Shown here one piece after another: positions 33,729-42,417 of a stretch of 64,000 nt of DNA (its first letter is position 1; each line of letters starts with the position of its first letter). Position numbers and translations under genes: made by a program. Source of the stretch: an uncultured Nocardioides sp. (GTDB taxonomy: Bacteria; Actinomycetota; Actinomycetes; Propionibacteriales; Nocardioidaceae); assembly GCF_947488025.1 (NCBI RefSeq), contig NZ_CANKYS010000009.1, positions 124,001 through 188,000 of the forward strand. The letters run 5' to 3'. The notes under the pieces are model-generated. The model was not told the origin of the DNA. It was given only the letters and a program-made list of their open reading frames with translations, and did not search any database.

Positions 33729-33912
33729 GTTGGCTGGCGAGGTGGTGACGAAAAGAGGAAACGGCAGGTCAAAGTGATCCCGAGGCGTGCTCGTTGGACC
33801 CCGCCCAGCACGATTTCGCCGCCGTGACCAACACTTCTGCAAGGCCAATGGGCTACCGGCAGAACGACGTGCTTGTGATGGGCCCGGGTCGGACCTGTGG
33901 ACCCTGCGGTCC

Positions 33913-34476
33913 TCATGAGGAGGGGTGAGTCACTCCAGCGCGTTCACGGTCGGCGCGTGCAGGGCCAGCTGGCCGGCCCTCGTCACAGTCAGGTTCGAGC
34001 AGGCGGCGGAGCGCTGCTAGGCCTCGGGATGAGTGGCTCTTCACGGTACCTTCGGAGATGCCGAGCTCACGCGCGGTCTCGTGGACGTCGAGGCCGAGCC
34101 AGTGGCGGAGGACGACGACCTTGCGTTGCATCTCGGGAAGTCGCTGAACGCCTTGGACGAGTGCGTCGCGTTCATCGACCGGCAGCCCCGTGGCGGCAGC
34201 TGGATCGCCGGCTGCGTCGAGGCGAGCGGTGCGGACTCGGCGGCCGCGCAGACGGTAGGCGTCGATGTTGGCGCGCATCAGGATGCTACGAACGTACGCC
34301 TCGGGATTCCCGTCGACGACACGGGGCCAGGCGGTGTACAGCTTCGTCAATGCGACCTGCAGGAGGTCGTCGGCGTCGTGCCAACTGCCGCACAGCGCGT
34401 ACGCGATGCGCCGGAGGTGGTCTTGTCGTGAGACGACGAACGCAGAGTAGGAGGCCTCGTGTTCAGCACGCTTCAT
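33913..34476 (-). CDS. SigE-family ECF RNA polymerase sigma factor
   Basis: A 187-residue ECF sigma factor. Region 2 includes LRRIAYALCGSWHDADDLLQ and VALTKLYTAWPRV, with YVRSILMRANIDAYR; region 4 includes DALVQGVQRLPEMQRKVVVL and LDVHETARELGISEGTVKSH, the helix-turn-helix that reads the -35 element. Its ATG overlaps the stop of the upstream putative anti-sigma gene by 4 bp, so the two are translationally coupled. Order is unusual, with the membrane partner first. A strong hairpin terminator follows at 33694-33728. Confidence 0.9.
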   Translation of the reverse strand: MKRAEHEASYSAFVVSRQDHLRRIAYALCGSWHDADDLLQVALTKLYTAWPRVVDGNPEAYVRSILMRANIDAYRLRGRRVRTARLDAAGDPAAATGLPVDERDALVQGVQRLPEMQRKVVVLRHWLGLDVHETARELGISEGTVKSHSSRGLAALRRLLEPDCDEGRPAGPARADRERAGVTHPSS

Positions 34477-35315
34477 GAGGCGTCCGGGGCGCCCGGGTAG
34501 TCGATGCCGGGGACGGCGTCTCCACAGCCGCGGTGCTCGGTCTCCGCAAGGTAGGTGATGTCGGCGTCCTCGCCGGGGAGCTTGCGTGCCACGACGCACA
34601 GCCGGGCTCCGTCGACTTCGATGGTGCCGGCCGCACTGGGAGCGTTGGCGGGTGCCTGGTCGATGCGGGCCGGGCTCGATTGTTCGACAATGGTCACGCC
34701 GTCGTTGGCGGTGAGCATGCCTGCGGCGTCGAGAGTCACCCAGCCGGGTTCATACGGGCCGTTGCTGAACATTCCTCTCGTGTTGAGCACGGTGAGCTCG
34801 CGCACCCACTGTTCGAACGAGCGCCCTGATGTGGCGACCAGGTCGGAGGCCCATCCGGACTGGCCTCGCACGACGGCGGCCATCACCCACTTCCGCTCGC
34901 CCTCGTAGGTCACCACCGCAGCGGCCGAGGTCACGGCGTCGTTCGGAACCGGGTCGTCGACCTGGCGCACGACGGTGACGCCGGGGGCGATTTCCAGCCT
35001 TGCGGTGTTCAGGTCGTACCCGAACAGCACGGTGGGCGGGGGTGGCACGACACCGTCGCTCAGGTCGCTATTCACGACTGGGTCTGGGGTCGCGCTCGCG
35101 TCGGAAGCAACGATGCCGTCGCCGGAGGACGGATCGGCGCCGGGTTGGAGCGCCCATGCGACGCCTACGACAGCAGTCGTTGCAGCCACCGCGCTGACGG
35201 TGCGGGTGATCCGCCGTCGTGCCTGCGCACGGCGGCCGGCAACGAGCCGGTCCTCGAGGGGTCGATGCGCCGGCCCGCCGGACGTGGCCTGCTCAAAGCG
35301 GTCCATGAGGTCCAT
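34473..35315 (-). CDS. Membrane-anchored protein, putative anti-sigma partner
   Basis: A 280-residue protein. ATG 35315 has GGAGC 7 nt upstream and is preferred over a longer TTG start. The N-terminal 60 residues are cytoplasmic (MDLMDRFEQATSGG, GRRAQARRRITRT), then one membrane helix (about 53-75, VSAVAATTAVVGVAWAL), then an extracytoplasmic domain of about 200 residues with Cys in ARLCVVARKLPG and EHRGCGDAVPG. This topology and its 4-bp overlap with the sigma-factor gene suggest an anti-sigma factor, but no ZAS zinc motif is present. The outer domain is unrecognised and may sense an envelope signal. Confidence 0.7.
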   Translation of the reverse strand: MDLMDRFEQATSGGPAHRPLEDRLVAGRRAQARRRITRTVSAVAATTAVVGVAWALQPGADPSSGDGIVASDASATPDPVVNSDLSDGVVPPPPTVLFGYDLNTARLEIAPGVTVVRQVDDPVPNDAVTSAAAVVTYEGERKWVMAAVVRGQSGWASDLVATSGRSFEQWVRELTVLNTRGMFSNGPYEPGWVTLDAAGMLTANDGVTIVEQSSPARIDQAPANAPSAAGTIEVDGARLCVVARKLPGEDADITYLAETEHRGCGDAVPGIDYPGAPDAS

Positions 35316-35423
35316 CGCTGCTCCAGTGTTTCGTTCGGATGCTGTCACTGACACAGACGAATCCGGGGCCACGCCGTTGTCCTTGATCAACGATGACCTT
35401 CCACGAAGGTGGCGCGGGACTCG

Positions 35424-35960
35424 TCACGTCTGAGGAACCAGCTGGACCTCGCTCGCCAGCGACGCCACCAAGGCAAACACAGTCGAGGATGACGGAGTCC
35501 TGCCGAGTTTTCGTAGGTCGTAGAGAGTGTTCGGCCGAACAACGACCTCGGCGGCGATCGGTGAAACAGCGAGCTTGGGCTCGCCGTACAGCAGCTCCAG
35601 CAGCGCCGATACAACACCACCCTTGCTGCCGGCAACGGAGAGTACGTACCCAAGCGCTGAGGCGCAGGCTTCCAGCGTCGTCCAGCGGGGCCAGCCCGAC
35701 CCGGACAGGGCGCCGGCGGCAACGCTGAGTGACACCCCTGCCTCGCGCGCGAGATCCCGCAACGACCAACCCCTGGTTGCCCGCAGCCGCTCGAGCTCGC
35801 TGGCGAGCGCCTGGTAGTTCGCCACTGCCGACACCTCGACGCTTCCCTCGCAGTCCTCGGCAGGCCTGTCCGGTAGGGCATAGAGCCAGGACCCGGACTC
35901 GTCCTTGCCGCCTCGCGGTGCCGGCCAGCCAACGACGTCATCGGGGTAGCTCTTCACCAC
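35424..35960 (-). CDS. Helix-turn-helix (XRE-like) regulator
   Basis: A 178-residue protein with a helix-turn-helix around residues 55-110: LASELERLRATRGWSLRDLA, REAGVSLSVAAGALSG, WPRWTTLEACASALGYVLS. The N-terminal 45 residues (DDVVGWPAPRGGKDESGSWL) and a C-terminal segment with a second possible helix pair (LAVSPIAAEVVVRPNTLYDL) are unassigned. The start is one of two adjacent GTG codons at 35960 and 35957. It lies upstream of the putative anti-sigma gene on the same strand, at the edge of the accessory block; direct control of that operon is possible but untested. Confidence 0.7.
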   Translation of the reverse strand: MVKSYPDDVVGWPAPRGGKDESGSWLYALPDRPAEDCEGSVEVSAVANYQALASELERLRATRGWSLRDLAREAGVSLSVAAGALSGSGWPRWTTLEACASALGYVLSVAGSKGGVVSALLELLYGEPKLAVSPIAAEVVVRPNTLYDLRKLGRTPSSSTVFALVASLASEVQLVPQT

Positions 35961-36087
35961 AAGGACACGGTGCCACGAGCCGGCGCCCAGTGTTCGGAAA
36001 ACCGATCAACCCGCTCACGGCGGCGAGCACCAAGGACGGCGCACGGCCCAACGAAGGACGGGCCACCGACCGAAACCGGAGACACCC

Positions 36088-36399
36088 ATGACCCCGAACA
36101 GCGCCATCCGACCCACCTGCCCCGAATGCGGCCTCACCCTCCGCACCGTCATCGCCGGCATCGTCACGCAGGCGCCCACCGCTCACAGCATCAACGACAA
36201 CGTGTCGCTCACCCTCCGCGTCGGCCCCACGGCAACCGGCATGAGCGGCCTCATCGAGGTCAGCCACAACTGCCAGTGCGGCTGGCACGGAGCCTGGCAC
36301 GACCTCTACGACCTCCCCGACTCGGGCTTCAACGAGGCGCCAGCCCACCCCGAGGCACACAGTGCCGGCCAGCTGTCAGCCGCCTTCTACGGCTGCTGA
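36088..36399 (+). CDS. Small zinc-ribbon-like hypothetical protein
   Basis: A 103-residue protein starting at ATG 36088 with GGAGA 7 nt upstream. It has a CPEC pair near residue 12 and a CQC pair near residue 68 (HNCQCGWHGAWHDLYDLPD), a spacing that could form a zinc ribbon. Third-position GC and the ribosome-binding site support real coding. It stands just upstream of the recombinase-like/transposase pair on the same strand and may belong to that element. No family is recognised. Confidence 0.6.
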   Translation: MTPNSAIRPTCPECGLTLRTVIAGIVTQAPTAHSINDNVSLTLRVGPTATGMSGLIEVSHNCQCGWHGAWHDLYDLPDSGFNEAPAHPEAHSAGQLSAAFYGC

Positions 36400-36594
36400 G
36401 ACGACCGACCCTTCCGCCCAGGACACCAGCCACGCGCCTCCCGGACGACGACATCTGGAACTGACGCCCGTCACAACTCCCACCCACAGCCCGCCCTCAC
36501 GGCGGCCGCGCTCTCCGCCGGACAGCGCCAGACCCGCGATACCCCGCTCCGGCCGGGTGTCGCGCGGGCAAGCTGCCATCCACGAGGACCACCC

Positions 36595-38355
36595 ATGACC
36601 GCCGACCGCCCACGCCGCGGCACCCCGACCGCTATCGCGGGCTACATCCGCAACTTCACCCCCACCCGGCTCGACCAAGCAGCTTGGTCACTCGCCGGCC
36701 CTGCCAGCAAGTCCCTCGTCCGTCGCGCGCAGCCAGTCAGCATCGCCCACGCCCGCCTCCTGCTCTCCCACCTCGCGGGGTACCTCGCCGACCCCGACGT
36801 CTGGGACGCCGCCCAGGCGCCGACGCTCCGAGAGCTCCTTCGGGTCGAGACCATCAACGCCCATCTGACCCGGACCACCTTCTCCAGCCCGCGAACCAAA
36901 GCCACCCACCGCGACACGCTGTACAAGCTCGCTCGCACCGCCGGAAACCTCGACCCGGTTGCCCCGCGCCCAGTCCGCCGCGGCGCCCCGGACGCCTTCT
37001 TCCTGGCCGGCGCCAGCCAGCCGATACCGGCCGCTCACCTCCTCCAGGCACGCCGCACCCAGGCACCCGCGCCCATCAAGGAGTGGCTGCGCCCTCTTCT
37101 TCCCGCCCTGACACGGCAGGTTCCCAATGGTCACATCGAGAACACCCGCACGGTGATGCCGTCAGATGTCATCCGGACGCTGACCGAGGCACCCAACCGA
37201 GAGCCGAACGTGTCCTCCACCCAGACCCCCGGGTCCCCCGTGCAGACGGGCAAGCAGGCAGCCACACCGGCCAAGCCCACCTCGCGGCGCGCCCGCATCG
37301 CAGCCGCAAAGGCCGCCCAGAAGGTCCGCGCCGAGCAAGCCGGGGCGCCAAGAACTGGCATTGTCCGCGTGCTCCCCACCGGTACTGACCTCCCCGACGA
37401 GGTGCGTGCCCGGGTCGCTTCGTTCACGCCCCAGAAGGCCACCCGGCAGGCCTGGAACCGCAACGCTGAGCTCGGCGCCGGGCTGGTCTTCGCGACGGCG
37501 CCGTACAACCCGCGCGTCGCCCAGAGCGCCTGCTCCTACGTCGCCCTGTTGCTCACCTACGTCGCCGCTCGCCACGGTCGTGACGCAGCCGAGCCGTTGA
37601 CGCTCGACGACCTGTACGCGCCCGGACTGCTCGACGAGTGGCTCGACCAGTGCCACTGGTCCGACCGGTCCAAGGCCTCTGCCCGGTCGCTGCTGCGCCG
37701 CGCACTGCGGGCCATCGACCCCTCCACAGCTCCCGCGCGGCTCGAGCACCACAAGGTCGCTGCCCCGTACACCCGCGAGGAATGCGACTGGTACGTCCGC
37801 GCCGCCTGGCACCAGCCCACAGTCGCGCTCACCCGAGACATGTGCCTCATCGTCGGCCTCGGGCTCGGCGCCGGCCTCGACGCCACCGACCTGCGCGCCC
37901 TCACGCCCGAGTGCTTCACCACCGTCGTCGCCTACGGCGAGCAGACCATCCTTACCGTCCGGGTGCCCGGAGACGGCGTCAAGGCCCGCACCGTCCCCAT
38001 CCGCACCCACTACGCGCCCCTGGTCCAACGCGGCCTCGACCTGCACGCCAAGACTAAGAAGCCCTCTGCGCTGGTCATCGGCAAGGTCCGCGACCGCAAC
38101 AACGTCGTAGGCCCCGTCACCAGTCGCGCCAAGACGGCAGGCTCGGCGTCGCTCGAGCTGCGGATGAGCCGCCTGCGCAACACCTGGCTCGTCGCCCAGC
38201 TCTGCGCACCCATCTCCCTCGCCGACCTCCTCCCGGTCGCGGGTCTTGCCTCGGCGCGAACCGTCACCGAGCTCATCAGCTACTGCCCCCCGGCAGACGA
38301 GGCCGCCGTGGAACGCATCGTCTCGGCCCTTGCTGGAGCGGACGGTGCCGCGTGA
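36595..38355 (+). CDS. Tyrosine-recombinase-like protein, degenerate active site
   Basis: A 586-residue protein with GAGGA before its ATG. The C-terminal part (about 390-570) has the helical order of a tyrosine recombinase: MCLIVGLGLGAGLDATDLRA, a strand pair with TVRVPGDGVKARTVPI, then LRMSRLRNTWLVAQL and a final GLASARTVTELISYCP. The expected first Arg (after G-L) is Asp and the His of the HxxR pair is Ser, so classical catalysis is doubtful. The middle (about 190-260) is a basic Ala/Lys-rich linker (SRRARIAAAKAAQKVRAEQ). The stop overlaps the transposase start (GTGA), so the two proteins are made together. A DNA-binding or target-choice role is inferred. Confidence 0.6.
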   Translation: MTADRPRRGTPTAIAGYIRNFTPTRLDQAAWSLAGPASKSLVRRAQPVSIAHARLLLSHLAGYLADPDVWDAAQAPTLRELLRVETINAHLTRTTFSSPRTKATHRDTLYKLARTAGNLDPVAPRPVRRGAPDAFFLAGASQPIPAAHLLQARRTQAPAPIKEWLRPLLPALTRQVPNGHIENTRTVMPSDVIRTLTEAPNREPNVSSTQTPGSPVQTGKQAATPAKPTSRRARIAAAKAAQKVRAEQAGAPRTGIVRVLPTGTDLPDEVRARVASFTPQKATRQAWNRNAELGAGLVFATAPYNPRVAQSACSYVALLLTYVAARHGRDAAEPLTLDDLYAPGLLDEWLDQCHWSDRSKASARSLLRRALRAIDPSTAPARLEHHKVAAPYTREECDWYVRAAWHQPTVALTRDMCLIVGLGLGAGLDATDLRALTPECFTTVVAYGEQTILTVRVPGDGVKARTVPIRTHYAPLVQRGLDLHAKTKKPSALVIGKVRDRNNVVGPVTSRAKTAGSASLELRMSRLRNTWLVAQLCAPISLADLLPVAGLASARTVTELISYCPPADEAAVERIVSALAGADGAA

Positions 38356-40001
38356 TTGGCTACCGGGAGTTCGAGCGCTACCTGGCCTTCGTGCGCCGCA
38401 GCGACGTCCATGCCGTCCTCGAAGCCGCCCTCGCCGGTGCCCCGCAAGGCCGCAAGCGCGCCCTGACCTGCGACGTCCTCCTCGCCGCCATGGTCGCCAC
38501 CGCGACCCGCGACAAGAACCTCACGCTCGTCGCCGTGCACAGGACGCTTGTTGGCGAGCTAGCCACCGACTACCAGCGGCGCCTCGGCATTCGCGGCGCT
38601 CGCGGACCGCTGACGGTTCGGCAGGTCCGCTACCTGTGGAACTGCATCACCGACCTGTACGAGCACACCGAAGCCCGCCGCCCCGACCTCCCACTGGGTG
38701 AGCGGGTCGAACGCTCCGGGAAGCTCCAGCACCTCATCGACCAGCTCCTTGCCTCGGCGACGCTCCACATCGGCGCCGCCGGGCGCTACGCCGTGGACGA
38801 GTCGGCCATCGACTCGCCCGCACGCGGAAAAGGTCGTCCCCGACGCGACTCCAACACCCCAGGGTCGGAGGACCAGGACGCGGACGAACCCGAGGACCGC
38901 TACGGACGCTCCGCCGACATCGATGCCAGGTGGGGCTACCGCACGAAGACCTACCACAACCGGACCAACCAGGTCTTCGGCTACCAGATGGTCGGGTTCA
39001 CCGGCGTCGCCCCCGTCGGTGGCGCCCCACGGCCTCTCTTGATGGAACGAATCAGCGTCGTCGCAGCGAACTGCGACGGCATCGACGCGACCATCTCCGG
39101 GCTCGCCCGGATGCGCGACGAGGGCGTTTCGGTGGTCGAGGTCCTGGCCGACCGAGGCTTCAGCTACAAGCTCCCCGAACGCTGGGCAGACAAGCTCCGA
39201 GCGATGGGCATCGACCAGGTCCTCGACCTCCACCCGAACGACAACGGCGCACGAGCCCACAAGGACGGCTACGTCATGGTGGACGGGTGGGCCCACTGTC
39301 CCTCCATCCCCGACCACCTCATCCGCATCGCGAAGCCCAACCGACTGTCCGTGGGTCAGGACAAGAAGGACGCGACCCGCGAAGAGCGCCTGGATGCCGC
39401 TGGGCGCCGCGCCGAGGTCGACGAGTTCAACAGGCTCATCGCCGAGCGTCGCGTCTACCGGTTCGAGCGAGCCGGACGCACCGCGGGCGGCAACGAGCGC
39501 TTCACCTGCCCCTCCCGCGCCGGCAAGCTCAAGTGCGGCGGCTGCCCGCTCTCCGCCGACTACGACGACGTGCCCGAGGTCGCCCCGCCGGTCAACGAGG
39601 CCGGCGAGCTGCCCAAGGCTTGCGCCCAGACCACCATCACGCTCAAGCCCACCGTCGAACCCAAGCTCCGCCAGCGCGAGTACTGGGGCAGCCCTGAATG
39701 GCAGCTGTCCTACAACCGCCGCAGCGACGTCGAACGCTCCTTCGGACTTCTCAAGACCGCCGACGGTGGCGGCATCCAGCGCGGCTGGACCCGCCAGCAC
39801 GGCCTGGTGAAGACCACCCTCCTGCTCGCCATCGCCGTCGCCGCCTCCAACCTGCGCATCCTCCTGAGCTGGGCGCGTCGAACCCGCGACACCCGGGACC
39901 CGCTCACCACGATGGACGTCGCCAGCCGTGGCTTCGTCGAGCTGGACGACGACGGGCATCCCCTCGCCGCGACCGGTCCACCTGGGGGGCCGACAGCCTG
40001 A
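38352..40001 (+). CDS. DDE-type (IS4/IS1182-like) transposase
   Basis: A 549-residue transposase with an RNase H-like DDE core. Catalytic candidates are Asp149 in GRYAVDESAIDSPARG, Asp267 in VEVLADRGFSYK, and Glu461 in YNRRSDVERSFGLLKTAD, the last matching the Y-(2)-R-(3)-E-(6)-K signature of IS4-type enzymes. A long insertion between the first and second Asp includes an acidic linker (SEDQDADEPEDRYG), and a Cys cluster (FTCPSRAGKLKCGGCPLS) precedes the Glu. It is translationally coupled to the recombinase-like gene and followed by a hairpin terminator. The frame is intact and may be active. Terminal inverted repeats were not identified by eye. Confidence 0.8.
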   Translation: MIGYREFERYLAFVRRSDVHAVLEAALAGAPQGRKRALTCDVLLAAMVATATRDKNLTLVAVHRTLVGELATDYQRRLGIRGARGPLTVRQVRYLWNCITDLYEHTEARRPDLPLGERVERSGKLQHLIDQLLASATLHIGAAGRYAVDESAIDSPARGKGRPRRDSNTPGSEDQDADEPEDRYGRSADIDARWGYRTKTYHNRTNQVFGYQMVGFTGVAPVGGAPRPLLMERISVVAANCDGIDATISGLARMRDEGVSVVEVLADRGFSYKLPERWADKLRAMGIDQVLDLHPNDNGARAHKDGYVMVDGWAHCPSIPDHLIRIAKPNRLSVGQDKKDATREERLDAAGRRAEVDEFNRLIAERRVYRFERAGRTAGGNERFTCPSRAGKLKCGGCPLSADYDDVPEVAPPVNEAGELPKACAQTTITLKPTVEPKLRQREYWGSPEWQLSYNRRSDVERSFGLLKTADGGGIQRGWTRQHGLVKTTLLLAIAVAASNLRILLSWARRTRDTRDPLTTMDVASRGFVELDDDGHPLAATGPPGGPTA

Positions 40002-40026
40002 CCCCGTCTGTACCTAGCGCCACCGT

Positions 40027-40059
40027 TCGAGCCTGACAGCACCCCGCTGTCAGGCTCGA
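40027..40059 (+). terminator. Hairpin terminator after the transposase gene
   Basis: Perfect 14-bp stem (40027-40040 and 40046-40059, arm TCGAGCCTGACAGC) with a 5-nt loop, 26 bp after the transposase stop. Confidence 0.75.
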
Positions 40060-40179
40060 CGTGCTTCCAGCGGTGGTCGGATCGGGCGGACTCGCAGAGG
40101 GGTCCACTTCCGACACTTCGGCGAAGTATCGGGTCGGATAGGTCGCCCTCGGGGCAGCCCGCGAGGCCCCCACAGACGC

Positions 40180-40218
40180 ACGAAATCCCGCCCAAGTGAA
40201 CCCTGGGCGGGATTTCGT
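40180..40218 (-). terminator. Hairpin terminator downstream of tRNA-Ser
   Basis: Perfect 15-bp stem (40180-40194 and 40204-40218, arm ACGAAATCCCGCCCA) with a 9-nt loop, 34 bp past the CCA end of the minus-strand tRNA gene. Confidence 0.75.
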
Positions 40219-40251
40219 CACTAGACGGTCCTGAATTTCGCCAGGACCTCC

Positions 40252-40341
40252 TGGCGGTGGCGGTGGGATTTGAACCCACGGTGGGTTTGACCCCACACAT
40301 CATTTCGAGTGATGCACCTTCGGCCGCTCGGACACGCCACC
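40252..40341 (-). tRNA. tRNA-Ser (anticodon CGA)
   Basis: Reading the minus strand from 40341: acceptor stem GGTGGCG pairs with CGCCACC, then discriminator G and an encoded CCA. The anticodon stem CATCA/TGATG encloses the loop CTCGAAA, giving anticodon CGA for UCG codons. A long variable arm (GTGGGGT...ACCCAC type) confirms a class II tRNA, and the T arm has the GTTCAAATC loop. It lies directly beside the accessory block that ends with the DDE transposase, and tRNA 3' ends are common integration sites. No second copy of the tRNA 3' end was seen in the block. Confidence 0.96.
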
Positions 40342-40488
40342 GGGCGGAACGTTACCGGAGGAGACGCGCGAGCCGAAAACCGGCGGTGGTCCAGCAGTGA
40401 CGGGTGAGCCATGGCCAGCGGAGGCGTACGACGGTAACTTTCGGCGCACGCCTCTGCTCGCGCCGAGCCGCGGCGGGAAGGAGGGACC

Positions 40489-42417
40489 GTGACCGCCGTC
40501 CGTCGTGTGCGGGACCTCGCCCGTGCCGCCCTGCCCCGGAGCGTGGGGGAGCGGCTGCCCGCCGCGCCGCCGCGCGAGGTCACCGAGCTGCTCCACGACA
40601 AGCGCTTCCAACGCGCAGTCGCCGCGGCGGCCGAGGAGCAGGGTCGCGACGAGGAGGAGGTCTGGAGCGAGGTCAAGGGCTACCTCCACGAGATGGCCGC
40701 CGCCCACGACGACCGCACCGCCCAGGGGTGGGCGCGGATGGGCGACTGGTTCCTGAGGGCGTACGACGTCCTGGTGGACGAGGACGACATGCAGGAGCTG
40801 CGGCGCCTCGACCGCTCCCACAGCCTGGCGCTGGCCTTCAGCCACCGGTCCTACCTCGACGGCATGGTCATCCCCAACGCCCTGTCGTCGCGGCGCTTCT
40901 CGCCGACCTACACCTTCGGCGGCGCCAACCTGAACCTGCCGATCATCGGCACGGTGGCCAGCCGCACGGGCCTCATCTTCATCCGGCGGGCGACCCAGGA
41001 GATCCCGGTCTACCGCCTCGCGCTCCGGTCCTACATCCGGCAGATGGTCACCAACAAGCGCAACCTGGCCTGGTCGATCGAGGGAGGCCGCACCCGCACC
41101 GGCAAGCTGCGCCCGCCGGTCCACGGCATCCTGAAGTACCTCACCGACACCGTGCAGGGCGAGGGTGACGCCTTCGACCCGGACGCCCCCGACGTGCAGG
41201 TGGTCCCGCTGTCGGTCGTCTACGACCAGCTGCACGAGGTCTCGCTGATGACCGAGGAGGCGCGCGGCGCCAACAAGACGCCGGAGGACTGGCGCTGGCT
41301 GGTGCGCTTTGCGCGGCTGCAGCGCAACCGGCTCGGGCGGGCCTACCTCACCGTCGGCGAGCCGTTCTCGCTGCGGGAGCGGATGGCCGAGCTCGCTGCC
41401 GAGGGCGTGACCGGACACCAGGCCGTCGAGCGGGTCGCGCTCGACATCTCCCACCGCATCAACCGCGCCACCCCGGTCACCACCACCGCGATCGTCTCGC
41501 TCGCCCTGCTGGGAGCCGACCGCGCACTGACCGTCGACGAGGTGCTCGACACCGTCGAGCCACTGGCCGCCTACATCGACGCTCGTCGCTGGCCCGTCGC
41601 CGGTGCCGCCGACCTGCGGGACCGCGCGACCATCCGCCGGGCGCTGGCCGAGCTGACCCGCAGCGGGGTGCTGACGGCGTACGACCAGGGCACCGAGCCG
41701 GTGTGGAAGATCGGCGACGACCAGCACCTCGTCGCCGCGTTCTACCGCAACACCGTGATCCACATCCTCGTCGAGCGCGCCATCGGTGAGCTCGCCCTGC
41801 TGACCGTCAGCGAGCTCGAGCCGGGCACCGAGCTGCCGCCCGGCGGCGAGCTGCAGGTGGGCTGGGAGGAGGCGAAGCGGATGCGCGACCTGCTGAAGTT
41901 CGAGTTCTTCTTCCCCTCCCGTGCGGGTTTCGAGGACGACCTGCGCACCGAGCTGCGGCTGCTGGTCGGCGAGGGCGTGACGGAGATGTCGCCGGTCAAG
42001 GCGCGCGAGCTGCTCGTCGGCGCGCGGCCCCACCTCGCCCACCTCGTGCTGCGCCCCTTCCTCGACGCCTACCTCGTCGTCGCCGACCGGCTCGCCGACC
42101 ACGGTGACGGGCCGGTCGACGAGGCCGACCTGCTCGCCGACTCGCTGGCCGTCGGCCAGCAGTGGGCGCTCCAGCGCCGGGTCGCGAGCGAGGAGTCCAT
42201 CTCGTTGGAGCTGTTCCGCACGGCCCTGGCGCTCGCGCGCCACAAGGGCCTGCTCGAGGGCGGCGAGGGCGTCGGGTCGGCGCGCGAGGCGTTCGCCGCC
42301 GAGCTGCGCGACTCCGTGCGCCGGGTCACCATCATCGGCGAGATCGCCGGTGAGCCGGTGCAGGTCGTCCCGCCGCCCGTCCCGCAGCCCCAGTCGTCGA
42401 AGCGGGAGAACGCGTGA
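40489..42417 (+). CDS. plsB: Glycerol-3-phosphate 1-O-acyltransferase (PlsB-like)
   Basis: First acylation of glycerol 3-phosphate for phospholipid and triacylglycerol synthesis. The 642-residue product starts at GTG 40489 after AGGAGGGACC. Acyltransferase motifs are in order: motif I LAFSHRSYLDGMVIPN (H-x4-D), motif II TYTFGGANLNLPIIG, motif III SIEGGRTRTGKLRPP and motif IV VQVVPLSVVYDQL. The C-terminal half is helical, as in PlsB. Its stop overlaps the next gene by 4 bp (GTGA). The three-gene string PlsB, HAD-PlsC and WS/DGAT would cover most of the route from glycerol 3-phosphate to triacylglycerol. Confidence 0.93.
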   Translation: MTAVRRVRDLARAALPRSVGERLPAAPPREVTELLHDKRFQRAVAAAAEEQGRDEEEVWSEVKGYLHEMAAAHDDRTAQGWARMGDWFLRAYDVLVDEDDMQELRRLDRSHSLALAFSHRSYLDGMVIPNALSSRRFSPTYTFGGANLNLPIIGTVASRTGLIFIRRATQEIPVYRLALRSYIRQMVTNKRNLAWSIEGGRTRTGKLRPPVHGILKYLTDTVQGEGDAFDPDAPDVQVVPLSVVYDQLHEVSLMTEEARGANKTPEDWRWLVRFARLQRNRLGRAYLTVGEPFSLRERMAELAAEGVTGHQAVERVALDISHRINRATPVTTTAIVSLALLGADRALTVDEVLDTVEPLAAYIDARRWPVAGAADLRDRATIRRALAELTRSGVLTAYDQGTEPVWKIGDDQHLVAAFYRNTVIHILVERAIGELALLTVSELEPGTELPPGGELQVGWEEAKRMRDLLKFEFFFPSRAGFEDDLRTELRLLVGEGVTEMSPVKARELLVGARPHLAHLVLRPFLDAYLVVADRLADHGDGPVDEADLLADSLAVGQQWALQRRVASEESISLELFRTALALARHKGLLEGGEGVGSAREAFAAELRDSVRRVTIIGEIAGEPVQVVPPPVPQPQSSKRENA

